From Desulfuromonadaceae bacterium (lineage in GTDB: Bacteria; Desulfobacterota; Desulfuromonadia; Desulfuromonadales; SZUA-540): a stretch of 23,003 nt of DNA. Positions 14,905 through 22,548 of the stretch are shown here, one piece after another. Both the position numbers and the translations under genes were made by a program. How positions within the stretch are numbered: the first letter of the stretch is position 1; each line of letters begins with the position of its first letter. The DNA lies in NCBI GenBank assembly GCA_003250235.1, contig QKGY01000015.1, positions 1-23,003 of the forward strand. The letters run 5' to 3'. The notes beneath the pieces are model-generated. The model made no database searches. It was not told the DNA's origin and saw nothing but the letters and a program-made list of their open reading frames with translations.

Positions 14905-15939
14905 TCAATGATGAGCCGCCAGATCCTTGTGACGGCGGTACGCCTCTATAAAACGGGCATCCTCGGCATAGGTCACCGGATAGACCTTGGGGACCGGTTG
15001 GTGCATCATCTCTTTGTCCACATTGACGAAGGTGAACAGACAGGAGTTGGAAAGTGCCTTGGTGGTACGATCCCGGCTGATACGCTCGATGCTGGCTTCC
15101 ACGCCGATGGAGGTCTTTCCGGTATATACGACCCGGCTGGTATAGTGCAGTTTGTCCCCGAGGCGTACGGGATGAAAGAAATTGATCCGGTTGACCGCCA
15201 CAATAATGGGACGGTTGGGAGCCACCTGTTCGGCGCAAATCGAGGAAAGTTCATAGGCCCGGCGAATCAGGTATCCCCCGAAAATCTTCTTGGGGACATT
15301 CTCCTGCTCGGGATACATGCGCTCCCAGGAGTCGGTTACCAGGTGCCCTGTCAGCAGTCCCGAAAACCCAGGGATTTCCTGTTCGTGGTGCCGCTCAGCC
15401 AGCAATTCGAATTCCTGCCGATTCGGGGGTTCCTGAGCCAGGGCGTGTTCCCTGCGATAACTTTCCCGCCTTTCGATCGCTCTGCCATGGCGTTCCTTTT
15501 CCATGTCATCCAGGTACTCAAGAGGCGGAAGGGGGATACTGACCGCATCGTCCCCCATCCCCGCCCTCGCCACCATGGTGAAATAGCAGGAAGCAATATG
15601 CCGGGAGGGGTTTCCGGGTTGTTCCACCCGGATACCAACCTCCATCGAGGAACGGCCCACATGGTTGATGCGGGCAAAAAAATCAAGGTCCCTGTTCACA
15701 TCGGCCGCATGGTGCACCAGAATATTATCGATGGCGGCGGTAACCACCATCGCTTCGGGCGAAAAGCGACGTACATAGGCCAATGCCGTATCCTCGGCCA
15801 GCTTATCCAGAACCTCCAGAAGCAGCCCGAAGCGCAGGTTGCCCTGCAGGGGTTCATCGACCACCATAAAACGGCGACGCAAATGGGAATCGGTACCCAA
15901 TGCCAAAGCGCGGGACATAGAAGTATCATTCGGTCTCAT
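14905..15939 (-). CDS. Double-hotdog acyl-CoA thioesterase family protein (ACOT9-like)
   Basis: This 344-aa protein has two hotdog halves. The first (about 20-130) contains VVTAAIDNILVHHAADVNRD and MEVGIRVEQ. The second (about 190-320) contains PKKIFGGYLIRRAYEL and VNRINFFHPVRLGDKLHYTSRVVY. The pattern matches tandem acyl-CoA thioesterases related to ACOT9, which release CoA from fatty acyl-CoA. The ATG at 15939 follows AGGAAAGG by seven bases; an in-frame TTG two codons earlier is less likely. It is followed 43 bp later by the tautomerase gene. Confidence 0.85.
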   Translation of the reverse strand: MRPNDTSMSRALALGTDSHLRRRFMVVDEPLQGNLRFGLLLEVLDKLAEDTALAYVRRFSPEAMVVTAAIDNILVHHAADVNRDLDFFARINHVGRSSMEVGIRVEQPGNPSRHIASCYFTMVARAGMGDDAVSIPLPPLEYLDDMEKERHGRAIERRESYRREHALAQEPPNRQEFELLAERHHEQEIPGFSGLLTGHLVTDSWERMYPEQENVPKKIFGGYLIRRAYELSSICAEQVAPNRPIIVAVNRINFFHPVRLGDKLHYTSRVVYTGKTSIGVEASIERISRDRTTKALSNSCLFTFVNVDKEMMHQPVPKVYPVTYAEDARFIEAYRRHKDLAAHH

Positions 15940-15987
15940 GGGCAAGCCTTTCCTGGTTCGGCCGTCGTCAAGAGCAAGGGCAAAAAT

Positions 15988-16200
15988 CTAGACCACGGCG
16001 ATGCGAGTGCCATCAAACTCCACAATCTGCCCTTTTCGAATTTTACACCGTTTTCGCAATTCCACAGCCCCGTCGACAGACACAAGCCCTTCGGCCACAG
16101 CCATCTTGGCCGCACCGCCGCTGGGGCACAAACCGGTCAATTTCAACAGGCTGCAGAGTTCAATGAACTCATGGCCCTGCAGATCGAATGCATCCATCAT
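15988..16200 (-). CDS. S4-domain RNA-binding protein (YbcJ-like)
   Basis: This 70-aa protein is a single S4-like RNA-binding unit. FIELCSLLKLTGLCPSGGAAKMAVAEGLVSVDG is the S4 helix-turn, and residues 48-62 (ELRKRCKIRKGQIVE) add the basic strand. YbcJ-type proteins are small RNA binders of undefined role. The start at 16200 has AAGGGAAG upstream. Confidence 0.88.
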   Translation of the reverse strand: MMDAFDLQGHEFIELCSLLKLTGLCPSGGAAKMAVAEGLVSVDGAVELRKRCKIRKGQIVEFDGTRIAVV

Positions 16201-16228
16201 CCACGCTTCCCTTTTAACGACACCGGTT

Positions 16229-16477
16229 TCAGCACCTTACGAGGCAGGTAACAGCCACGGCAATCAGCACCATCGTCTCATGCATAAGAAGATATTTGAA
16301 TATTTCTGATTTTTTTGTAAATCCGGGAGTTTGGAAAAGAATTCTCCCCTGAGGGATAATCACGACCAGCGCCAAAGCAACACGGATCGGGACAAAATGA
16401 GCCGAGACAGGCACAGTCACCAAGAGGGTGAATATAACAAGGATCTCCACCACATGCTGGTCAAATACATCCATCAT
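16229..16477 (-). CDS. Small predicted membrane protein, function unknown
   Basis: This 82-aa protein is not recognised. Residues about 9-37 are strongly hydrophobic (VVEILVIFTLLVTVPVSAHF, then VALALVVIIPQ), and residues 69-80 (MVLIAVAVTCLV) form another hydrophobic stretch, so two or three membrane segments are likely. It is translated from an ATG overlapping the patatin stop by four bases, with GGAGG properly spaced inside the patatin 3' end. This suggests translational coupling and is the main reason to accept it as real. Confidence 0.62.
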   Translation of the reverse strand: MMDVFDQHVVEILVIFTLLVTVPVSAHFVPIRVALALVVIIPQGRILFQTPGFTKKSEIFKYLLMHETMVLIAVAVTCLVRC

Positions 16478-17304
16478 TTTTCCTCCAGCCAGGAATTCTG
16501 CGACGTTCTCTGCTCAGCGGCAAGTGCCTTCATCGCCGTTCGGTACCCTTCCTCAATCAGCTCGGCGATTCGGCTGGTATCCGTACGACTAAACGAGCCT
16601 ATCTCCGGGGTGATTAACAGATCGGCCTTCTTGGCCTGAATGCTGCTGGCATGATCGATGGCGATATCAACGACGTTGGCCATCAGGTCGATGATAGGAC
16701 GTTGATAGTGCCGCCGGGCATTGAGGTCGACGCCGATGACAAAAGGCTCCCCCGCACTCACCAGGGGAGTGACGGGAACATTTTCGACCAGCCCTCCATC
16801 CACAAGCAACCGGCCATCAATCTCGACGGGGATAAACACCCCTGGGATGCAGGCACTGGCCATGACCGCCGGGGCCAGCTCACCGCTATCGAGAAACACT
16901 TTATTCCCGCTGGAGATGTCCGTAGCAATTACCGTCAGAGGAATACGGGATTGTTCAAAATCAACGTCACCCAGCAGATCGGTCACTTGCTTCCCCAGCT
17001 CACTGTTCGAGAGCAAGCCAAACCTGGAAAGGGTAAAGCGGGTGATGTCGAGCCAATCGAGTTCCGTGACAACCGTGGCAATCTCTTCGGGACTCTTGCC
17101 AAAGGCGTAAAGAGCGGCAATGAACGCGCCGATACTGGTGCCGGATATCCGCGAGATACGGATGCCGCTCTCTTCCAGCGCCCGCAGGACACCGACATGA
17201 GCGGCTCCGAGAACGGCGCCTCCGCCCAAGGCAAGTGCAACGGAATCGGGGACTGTCTGTCTACCGGAAAAACGCTGCATCAGAGCGCGAAACGAGCTAA
17301 GCAT
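16474..17304 (-). CDS. Patatin-like phospholipase (RssA type)
   Basis: This 276-aa protein is a single patatin domain with a Ser-Asp dyad. The oxyanion-hole loop is GGGAVLGAAHVGVL (27-40), the nucleophile elbow is GTSIGA with S57, and the aspartate is D169 in LLVDGG. ACIPGVFIPVEI between them is also conserved. The length fits bacterial RssA/YchK proteins with acyl-ester hydrolase activity on lipids. There is no signal peptide, so it is probably cytoplasmic or peripheral on the membrane. It overlaps the next small membrane gene by four bases. Confidence 0.93.
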   Translation of the reverse strand: MLSSFRALMQRFSGRQTVPDSVALALGGGAVLGAAHVGVLRALEESGIRISRISGTSIGAFIAALYAFGKSPEEIATVVTELDWLDITRFTLSRFGLLSNSELGKQVTDLLGDVDFEQSRIPLTVIATDISSGNKVFLDSGELAPAVMASACIPGVFIPVEIDGRLLVDGGLVENVPVTPLVSAGEPFVIGVDLNARRHYQRPIIDLMANVVDIAIDHASSIQAKKADLLITPEIGSFSRTDTSRIAELIEEGYRTAMKALAAEQRTSQNSWLEEK

Positions 17305-17358
17305 CTTGCCTCCGGTAAATCTGTCGACGTCTTAGGCTGAACGTAATACATCCAGCTG

Positions 17359-17907
17359 TCACAGTTTTAGATTCTTTTCAACAAAGCTCTCCAGCCCTTC
17401 GATCTGCTTCTGCAGATCGTAGAGCCGGGTCTCCATCTCGACAATCTCACCGTCAACAGTCGCCATTCGCTTCTTCAGCATGGAACGCTGACGTTCAAGG
17501 GACAGACGTGCCTGCCTCCTGTCCCCATCTTTGGCGTTCAGGGAAGACTGGCTATCGGCATCGAGCTGTTCTTCCTGCTGGGCCAGCTGTTCCAGAAGAT
17601 CTTCTATCCGTATTTTGACATTTCTTGTGGACTGAAGATCTCTCTCAAGGGTTTCAATCCTTCGGGATCGAAAGTTAAGGTAGCCGATGGCAGCGTTGAG
17701 CTTCTGCAACCGCAATTGCTCTTCCGCCGACTCCTGCTGTGACGTCAGAATATCCTGCATGCGCGCCAACGAATCCGAAAGGCGGTGGATTTCCGCGGCA
17801 AGGGCTTCATCACCCCGCTCGCCGGCAAAAACCGGGGCACAGCACACCCACCCCCCGACGAGCCCCAGGATGAGGTATCGCAGCATATTCTGCCGCCGAG
17901 AAATCAT
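17359..17907 (-). CDS. Secreted coiled-coil protein, function unknown
   Basis: This 182-aa protein has a signal peptide (MISRRQNMLR then YLILGLVGGWVCCAPVFA, cleavage before GERG). It is followed almost entirely by heptad-rich coiled coil (LARMQDILTSQQ, IETLERDLQSTRN, LLEQLAQQEEQLD, MLKKRMATVDGEIVEMETRLYDLQKQIEGLE). No catalytic motif is seen. A start at 17931 would overlap the previous gene by 23 bases. ATG 17907 follows its stop by one base. An alternative ATG at 17886 (MLRYLILG) is also possible. It is probably a periplasmic structural or adaptor protein. Confidence 0.72.
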   Translation of the reverse strand: MISRRQNMLRYLILGLVGGWVCCAPVFAGERGDEALAAEIHRLSDSLARMQDILTSQQESAEEQLRLQKLNAAIGYLNFRSRRIETLERDLQSTRNVKIRIEDLLEQLAQQEEQLDADSQSSLNAKDGDRRQARLSLERQRSMLKKRMATVDGEIVEMETRLYDLQKQIEGLESFVEKNLKL

Positions 17908-17908
17908 G

Positions 17909-18358
17909 CTATTTTTTTGCTTTCTTGGCATTGCCGTTGCCGTTTCCTTTATTGCTCTTGTTGTTGCTTTTTTTGGTTTTCAGCTTCTCCGGGACATCCC
18001 CCTTTGCAGCCTCTCGCCATGGGCCATTGGCCGTGAAGGCAACCTGCCACTGCCCGTCATGAGTTCGGAGATAATGATCATCGGTGAAGAAAATATCGTT
18101 AAACCCCAGAGCCACATAAACGCCCAGGCCACTGTCAAACTCCAGGGTGACGCCATCGGCATTCTTGTGGCGATACCCATGGGCGGGGGCGTGCGGGGGC
18201 GGACCGTTTTTGCGCCCGCTTTCGGACGCGACCTCTTCCCCGGAGAGGGGAATGTTGATCGTGGCATTAATATCCAGCCCCGACGCCAAAGTCGAAGAAA
18301 CAGCGCCCCCGACAACCATTACCCAAACGGCTCCAACAATCACGAATCCATTCTTCAT
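17909..18358 (-). CDS. Exported protein with basic Lys/Asn-rich tail, function unknown
   Basis: This 149-aa protein has a signal peptide (MKNGFVIVGAVWVMVVGGAVSS, cleavage near TLAS). The mature part contains PPPHAPAHGYRHK and a compact domain, DGVTLEFDSGLGVYVALGF...YLRTHDGQWQVAF. The last 25 or so residues are almost only Lys, Asn, Gly, Ser and Ala, a flexible cationic tail. AGAGGAG precedes the ATG at 18358. The longer frame to 18430 lacks an SD. It is the first gene of the minus-strand run, ending one base before the coiled-coil gene. Confidence 0.75.
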   Translation of the reverse strand: MKNGFVIVGAVWVMVVGGAVSSTLASGLDINATINIPLSGEEVASESGRKNGPPPHAPAHGYRHKNADGVTLEFDSGLGVYVALGFNDIFFTDDHYLRTHDGQWQVAFTANGPWREAAKGDVPEKLKTKKSNNKSNKGNGNGNAKKAKK

Positions 18359-18419
18359 TTGTGTGCTCCTCTTGAGTTTCAGTGACGACCAGCCTCCCCT
18401 GAGACCGAGTCGAGGAAAT

Positions 18420-18448
18420 ATTGTAGCCAAAACCTAATGATTTTTCCA
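18420..18448 (-). promoter_or_regulatory. Probable promoter of the 18358-13874 gene run
   Basis: On the minus strand TACAAT (18420-18425, five of six) lies 17 bp from TGGAAA (18443-18448, four of six). It sits between the htpG terminator and the first gene of the run and gives a leader of about 50 bases. Confidence 0.5.
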
Positions 18449-18472
18449 GACGTGCAAAAGGTCCGCGTCTAC

Positions 18473-18509
18473 AAAAAAAGCGGGCCGGGGATATCTCCCG
18501 GCCCGCTTT
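18473..18509 (-). terminator. Intrinsic terminator after htpG
   Basis: A 10-bp stem (GCGGGCCGGG 18480-18489 with 18497-18506) and a 7-nt loop are followed on the minus strand by seven T residues. It begins about 22 bp after the htpG stop. Confidence 0.9.
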
Positions 18510-18530
18510 GGACATCGCACGAACAAAGGA

Positions 18531-20432
18531 TCAGCCGAGCTTCACGCCATCCGCCATCAGCTTTGAGAGAACTTTGGCGAAAGAAACCGGATTACGGGGG
18601 GCCTCCCCCTCGAGCAACAGGGCCTGGTCGTAGAGCAATCCGACATACTCCTTAAGCTGGGCGTTCTCTTTTTCGGCGGCAAAAAGCTCTTTCATCCGGG
18701 CTATGAGCGCATGATCCGGATTGACTTCCAAAATCCGCTGTCCTTTCGGCATCTCCTGCCCCATGGCCTGAAACATCTTGACCATCTTCGGATCGAGATC
18801 GTGCTCTCCGGCAACCAGACAGACGGCCGAGTCCTTGAGGCGTCCGGAGATGCGGACATCGGAAACCTGTTCCTTGAGTTCCTCCTTCATCAATTCGAGC
18901 AGGTCGCCAAATTCCTTCTTCTTTTCGTCCTTTTTGCCGTCACCCAGATCGAGGTCTCCCTTAATTGCGGACTGAAACTCCTTCTCCTTGTAGGAACCGA
19001 GACCGGAGATGATGATATCGTCGATATCATCCGTCATAATCAGCACTTCGAGGCCCTTTTCCTTAAACACTTCGAGATAGGGAGACGCTTCGGCGCTGGC
19101 ACGATCCGAGCCGGTCATATAGTAGATTTCCTTCTGGTCCGGCTGCATGCGCTCGACGTATTCCGCCAGGGTTGTCCTTTTGCCGCCTTCGGTTTTGGTC
19201 GATTCGAACAGCAGCAGATCGGCGATGGCTTCGCGCCGCTCCCAATCGTGATGAATGCCTTCCTTGAGAATGCGGCCGAACTCGGCGTAGAAGGTGTTGT
19301 AGGCTTCTGGCTCTTCTTTTTTCATCTCGCCAAGGGTATCGAGAACTTTCTTGGTGAGATTTTTCTTGATGACGGCAACCGTCCGGTTGTCCTGCAAGAT
19401 CTCGCGACTCACGTTGAGGGGGAGATCAGAGGACTCGACCACCCCTTTGACAAAACGCAGGTAGGTGGGGAGCATCGCCTCGCAGTGATCCATGATCTGC
19501 ACGCGACGCACGTAAAGAGCCGGGCCGATTTTATAGTCCTGATAGAAGATATCGAAGGGGCGAGTTTTCGGCAGATAGAGCAAGGCCGAAAATTCGGTCG
19601 TCCCTTCGGCACGATAGTGGATCACCTTGGCCGGGTCGGTAAAGTCGTGGGAGATGTGTTTATAGAACTCATTGTACTCTTCCGGAGTGATCTCCGACTT
19701 GTCCTTGAGCCAGATAGCCTTTTGGGAATTGAAGGTTTCCTCTTTGGTTTCGGAAATGGTTTTGTCTTTATCGTCAGGATCAGGCTTGTCACGAGTGACA
19801 TTCATCACGACCGGATACTCGATGAAATCCGAGTACTGCTTGACAATCTTCCTCAATTCCCACTCTTCGAGATAGTTCTTGTCGTCTTCTTTCAGATGCA
19901 GGACGACGTCAGTTCCTTTGGCGGGTTTCGTGGCTTCGTCGATACTGTAGGTTCCGTCGGCGTCGGATTCCCAGAGAACTGCCTGATCCTCAGCGGCACC
20001 CGCTTTTCGCGTCAGCACGCTGACCTTGTCGGCGACCATGAAAGCGGAGTAAAAGCCCACGCCGAACTGACCGATAAGTTCGGGATTATCCTTGACCTCG
20101 CGGGCCTCCAGAAGTTTCATGAACTCCTTGGTTCCCGAGTGGGCGATGGTGCCGAGAGCCTCGACTGCCTCATCGCGCGTCATCCCGATCCCGTTATCCC
20201 GGATAGTGAGCGTACCCGCCGCCTTGTCAGGGACAAGCTGGATCTTCCAAGCCTCGCCCCCTTCGGCCAGTGCCGAGTTGGTGAGGGATTCATAACGCGC
20301 CTTGTCGATCGCGTCCGAGGCGTTGGAAATCAACTCCCGTAGGAAGATCTCCTTGTGGGAATACAGCGAATGAATCATCAGGTCGAGGATCTTGTTGACC
20401 TCGGCTTTGAATGCGTGTTTGTTGGCCGTCAT
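18531..20432 (-). CDS. htpG: Hsp90-family chaperone HtpG
   Basis: This 633-aa protein is full length for bacterial Hsp90. It is a cytosolic ATP-driven dimeric chaperone. The N-terminal GHKL ATPase shows ELISNASDAIDKARY, IRDNGIGMTRDEA, SGTKEF and GQFGVGFYSAFMVADKV. The middle domain has PLNVSREILQ with the conserved arginine, and the C-terminal dimerisation region ends near LMADGVKLG. ATG 20432 follows TAGGAGG with seven bases between. The longer frame from 20468 has no SD and adds an atypical leader. A sigma-70 type promoter lies just upstream; no sigma-32 consensus was found. Confidence 0.97.
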   Translation of the reverse strand: MTANKHAFKAEVNKILDLMIHSLYSHKEIFLRELISNASDAIDKARYESLTNSALAEGGEAWKIQLVPDKAAGTLTIRDNGIGMTRDEAVEALGTIAHSGTKEFMKLLEAREVKDNPELIGQFGVGFYSAFMVADKVSVLTRKAGAAEDQAVLWESDADGTYSIDEATKPAKGTDVVLHLKEDDKNYLEEWELRKIVKQYSDFIEYPVVMNVTRDKPDPDDKDKTISETKEETFNSQKAIWLKDKSEITPEEYNEFYKHISHDFTDPAKVIHYRAEGTTEFSALLYLPKTRPFDIFYQDYKIGPALYVRRVQIMDHCEAMLPTYLRFVKGVVESSDLPLNVSREILQDNRTVAVIKKNLTKKVLDTLGEMKKEEPEAYNTFYAEFGRILKEGIHHDWERREAIADLLLFESTKTEGGKRTTLAEYVERMQPDQKEIYYMTGSDRASAEASPYLEVFKEKGLEVLIMTDDIDDIIISGLGSYKEKEFQSAIKGDLDLGDGKKDEKKKEFGDLLELMKEELKEQVSDVRISGRLKDSAVCLVAGEHDLDPKMVKMFQAMGQEMPKGQRILEVNPDHALIARMKELFAAEKENAQLKEYVGLLYDQALLLEGEAPRNPVSFAKVLSKLMADGVKLG

Positions 20433-20476
20433 GTTTCGTATACCTCCTATGTAGATAAGCGTTTTCAACGCAACAG

Positions 20477-20505
20477 AAGATAAGCATCCACCTGGAAGAT
20501 GTCAA
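20477..20505 (-). promoter_or_regulatory. Promoter of htpG
   Basis: On the minus strand a perfect TTGACA (20500-20505) and TATCTT (20477-20482) are spaced 17 bp apart, with a predicted start near 20470. A small dyad, GCGTT-N3-AACGC, lies at the start site. Confidence 0.7.
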
Positions 20506-20790
20506 CCCGGGAGGGAAGAATCGCCGACCGGACACGCCTATTCGATCTAGCATAGGGCACGTACCGATACATCCCAAGAGTGCCGAAGGCTCATGAAACC
20601 GCACTCATCGCCCCTCAACTCTGCATAACGCGAATCCGTTTTCCAGGCGGTGCACGGTCAGGAGAAAGAAACAAAGCGAACCTTTGCAGGCGGGCTTAAA
20701 AGAGCGAGCCACAGAGTCTCTGACCCCAAAGAAAGCTGTGTACATTCTTTTCTCGCCGCCAAGTCTCTTCTCCATACCATTCTCATACAC
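20506..20790. other. Intergenic stretch, no supported gene
   Basis: The first part of the 561-bp gap between htpG and the cytochrome gene holds no frame with an SD and a plausible protein. Short frames on both strands (about 61 and 68 codons) lack conserved features. No tRNA, riboswitch or repeat was recognised. Confidence 0.5.
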
Positions 20791-20794
20791 AAAT

Positions 20795-20819
20795 ATATCT
20801 ATTTTAAATTTTTAGATAT
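20795..20819. promoter_or_regulatory. AT-rich dyad upstream of the cytochrome promoter
   Basis: ATATCTA (20795-20801) and TAGATAT (20813-20819) form perfect 7-bp arms with an 11-bp spacer. The dyad centre is about 60 bases before the predicted start, an activator-like position. It could also act simply as an UP-element-like AT tract. Confidence 0.35.
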
Positions 20820-20832
20820 TTTAATAAGTGGA

Positions 20833-20860
20833 TTGACAGAAAGTTCTCTTGCGTGATAAA
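20833..20860 (+). promoter_or_regulatory. Probable sigma-70 promoter of the octaheme cytochrome gene
   Basis: Perfect TTGACA (20833-20838) and GATAAA (20855-20860) are separated by 16 bp. The predicted start is near 20867, leaving an unusually long leader of about 127 bases before the ATG. Confidence 0.6.
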
Positions 20861-20909
20861 AGCCCCGGTTAACCCATTTACCATTTAAATGATCATGTAT
20901 AACCCAAAC

Positions 20910-20939
20910 AAGGCTCGAAATTGGTCGAGTCCTTTTTTT
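20910..20939 (+). terminator. Terminator-like hairpin in the cytochrome leader
   Basis: Stem AAGG-CTCGA/TCGAG-(T)-CCTT, with one bulged T, is followed by a T-run of seven (20933-20939). It lies between the predicted promoter and the start codon, so it could attenuate the gene or end a transcript of about 70 nt. It is weaker than the other terminators here. Confidence 0.5.
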
Positions 20940-20940
20940 A

Positions 20941-20962
20941 CTAAACCGTTTCAATGGTTTAG
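20941..20962. repeat. Inverted repeat CTAAACC-N8-GGTTTAG
   Basis: Perfect 7-bp arms lie immediately after the T-run and 18 bases before the GGAGG of the cytochrome gene. It may be an RNA hairpin near the ribosome-binding site or a protein-binding dyad. Confidence 0.45.
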
Positions 20963-20993
20963 CACACTAAAGTAGCGAACGGAGGCAAAGAAC

Positions 20994-22412
20994 ATGCAAC
21001 AGCAACGCAGAGTAATCACTGCCGTGATCGTTGCCCTGGCCTGCCTGGTGGCAATGCCCGCCATGGCCCAGATCGATCACACGTCCTTCATCACCGGCCC
21101 CATCACCAGCGGCCCCGAGGCAACCAAACAGTGCCTCGAGTGCCATGACGACCAGGCCATGGACTTCATGAAAACCGCACACTGGAACTGGGCCCTGAAG
21201 CAAAAGGTCCATGGCCAGGATGTCGAGCGTGGCAAGCGCAACGCCATCAACAACTTCTGCACCTCGGTATCGGCCAACGAAATCTTCTGTGCAGGCTGCC
21301 ACGCCGGTTATGGCATGGAAGACGTCAAATCCTTCGACTTCACCGACAAAACCAAGATCGACTGCCTGGTCTGCCACGACTCCACAGGCAACTATAAAAA
21401 AGCGCCCGGGACCGGCGGCATGCCCGCCGCCAATCTCGATCTGCTGACCATTGCCCAGAAAGTCGGCAAACCCGTGCGTGACAATTGCGGCTCCTGCCAC
21501 TTCTTCGGCGGCGGCGGCGACGCTGTCAAACACGGCGACCTCGACTCCTCCATGTCCTATCCGGACCGTGCAACCGACGTTCACATGGACGCTGACGGCC
21601 CCGACTTCCAGTGCCAGGAGTGCCATAAAACCCAACATCACCAGATCCCCGGCAACTCTCTCGGGGTCTCCCCCACCGGTTCAAACCACTTCAACTGTAC
21701 CGAGTGTCACGAGGCCGCTCCCCACAAAGAGAGCCGCCTGAATGCGCATACGGCAACGGTCGCCTGCCAGACCTGCCATATCCCTTATTACGCAAAAAAC
21801 ATCCCCACCAAGATGAAATGGGACTGGTCTACCGCTGGCGATGACGAGAAAGAGCACAGCCCCGACAACAAAGACAAGTACGGCAAGCACACCTATGTGA
21901 AGAAAAAAGGGTCTTTCGAATACGGCAAAATGGTACAGCCTGAATACGCCTGGTACCAAGACGGCGCCGCTGACGCGTACCTGCCGGGTGATAAAATGGA
22001 CCCCACCAAGGTAACCAAGCTTTCTTATCCGACCTCGACCATCAAGGATAAGGATGCGAAGATCTATCCCTTCAAAGTACACCGCGGCAAGCAGATTTAT
22101 GACAAGAAGCTCAATATCTTCATCACCGCCAAGGTTTACGGAAACGGTGGATACTGGAAAGACTTCGACTGGGATAAGGCGGCCAAGCTCGGAATGGAAG
22201 CCAACCCCATCATGATCGAAAAGGGTCTGAAGTACAGCGGTGAGTACGGCTTTGCCCCTACCGAGATGTACTGGCGGATCAACCACATGGTTTCTCCCGC
22301 CACTGACGCCCTCAAGTGCCTTGACTGCCATGGCGACAGCGGTCGCATGGACTGGAAAGCCCTGGGATACAAGGGTGATCCGATGACCAACAAGAAGTGG
22401 GCACGGAAATAA
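20994..22412 (+). CDS. Octaheme c-type cytochrome, tetrathionate reductase (OTR) family
   Basis: This 472-aa protein has a signal peptide (to AMA, residue 25) and eight CxxCH heme sites at residues 47, 99, 124, 165, 207, 235, 258 and 442. The segments FMKTAHWNW, RGKRNAINNFCTS and CAGCHAGYG match the octaheme tetrathionate reductase family. Its Shewanella prototype is a periplasmic enzyme with an active-site heme ligated by lysine, able to reduce tetrathionate, nitrite and hydroxylamine. The spacing of seven clustered hemes and one distant C-terminal heme also fits. The physiological substrate here is not certain. ATG 20994 follows GGAGG (20981-20985). The gene is monocistronic, bounded by a long leader and a strong terminator. 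Confidence 0.93.
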   Translation: MQQQRRVITAVIVALACLVAMPAMAQIDHTSFITGPITSGPEATKQCLECHDDQAMDFMKTAHWNWALKQKVHGQDVERGKRNAINNFCTSVSANEIFCAGCHAGYGMEDVKSFDFTDKTKIDCLVCHDSTGNYKKAPGTGGMPAANLDLLTIAQKVGKPVRDNCGSCHFFGGGGDAVKHGDLDSSMSYPDRATDVHMDADGPDFQCQECHKTQHHQIPGNSLGVSPTGSNHFNCTECHEAAPHKESRLNAHTATVACQTCHIPYYAKNIPTKMKWDWSTAGDDEKEHSPDNKDKYGKHTYVKKKGSFEYGKMVQPEYAWYQDGAADAYLPGDKMDPTKVTKLSYPTSTIKDKDAKIYPFKVHRGKQIYDKKLNIFITAKVYGNGGYWKDFDWDKAAKLGMEANPIMIEKGLKYSGEYGFAPTEMYWRINHMVSPATDALKCLDCHGDSGRMDWKALGYKGDPMTNKKWARK

Positions 22413-22442
22413 AGAGCGCCCTCTTTTTGAAGAAAGCAAAAA

Positions 22443-22472
22443 GCCGGGGCCCGAAAGGGTCCCGGCTTTTTT
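22443..22472 (+). terminator. Intrinsic terminator after the cytochrome gene
   Basis: A 10-bp stem with one G-U pair and a GAAA tetraloop is followed by six T residues. It begins 30 bp after the stop codon. Confidence 0.92.
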
Positions 22473-22480
22473 GTGGATGC

Positions 22481-22519
22481 AAAAAAGCACCGGCATCGCA
22501 TGAATGACCGGTGCTTTTT
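22481..22519 (-). terminator. Terminator for the minus-strand nfu unit
   Basis: Stem GCACCGG/CCGGTGC (22487-22493 with 22508-22514) is flanked by A6 on the left and T5 on the right. It can therefore stop transcripts from both sides and ends the nfu transcript. Confidence 0.8.
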
Positions 22520-22548
22520 GTTGTTCTTCAAGGAGGCGAATTCCGGAT

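Noticed and set aside
18711..20342. Open frame of 543 codons on the plus strand opposite htpG
   Set aside because: It is an antisense shadow of htpG, with no SD or motif.
20605..20856. Short frames on both strands between htpG and the cytochrome gene
   Set aside because: Neither has a convincing SD or protein-like composition, and they overlap each other.
20862..20993. GEMM-type riboswitch in the cytochrome leader
   Set aside because: No conserved core sequence was found; only a terminator-like hairpin and a dyad are supported.
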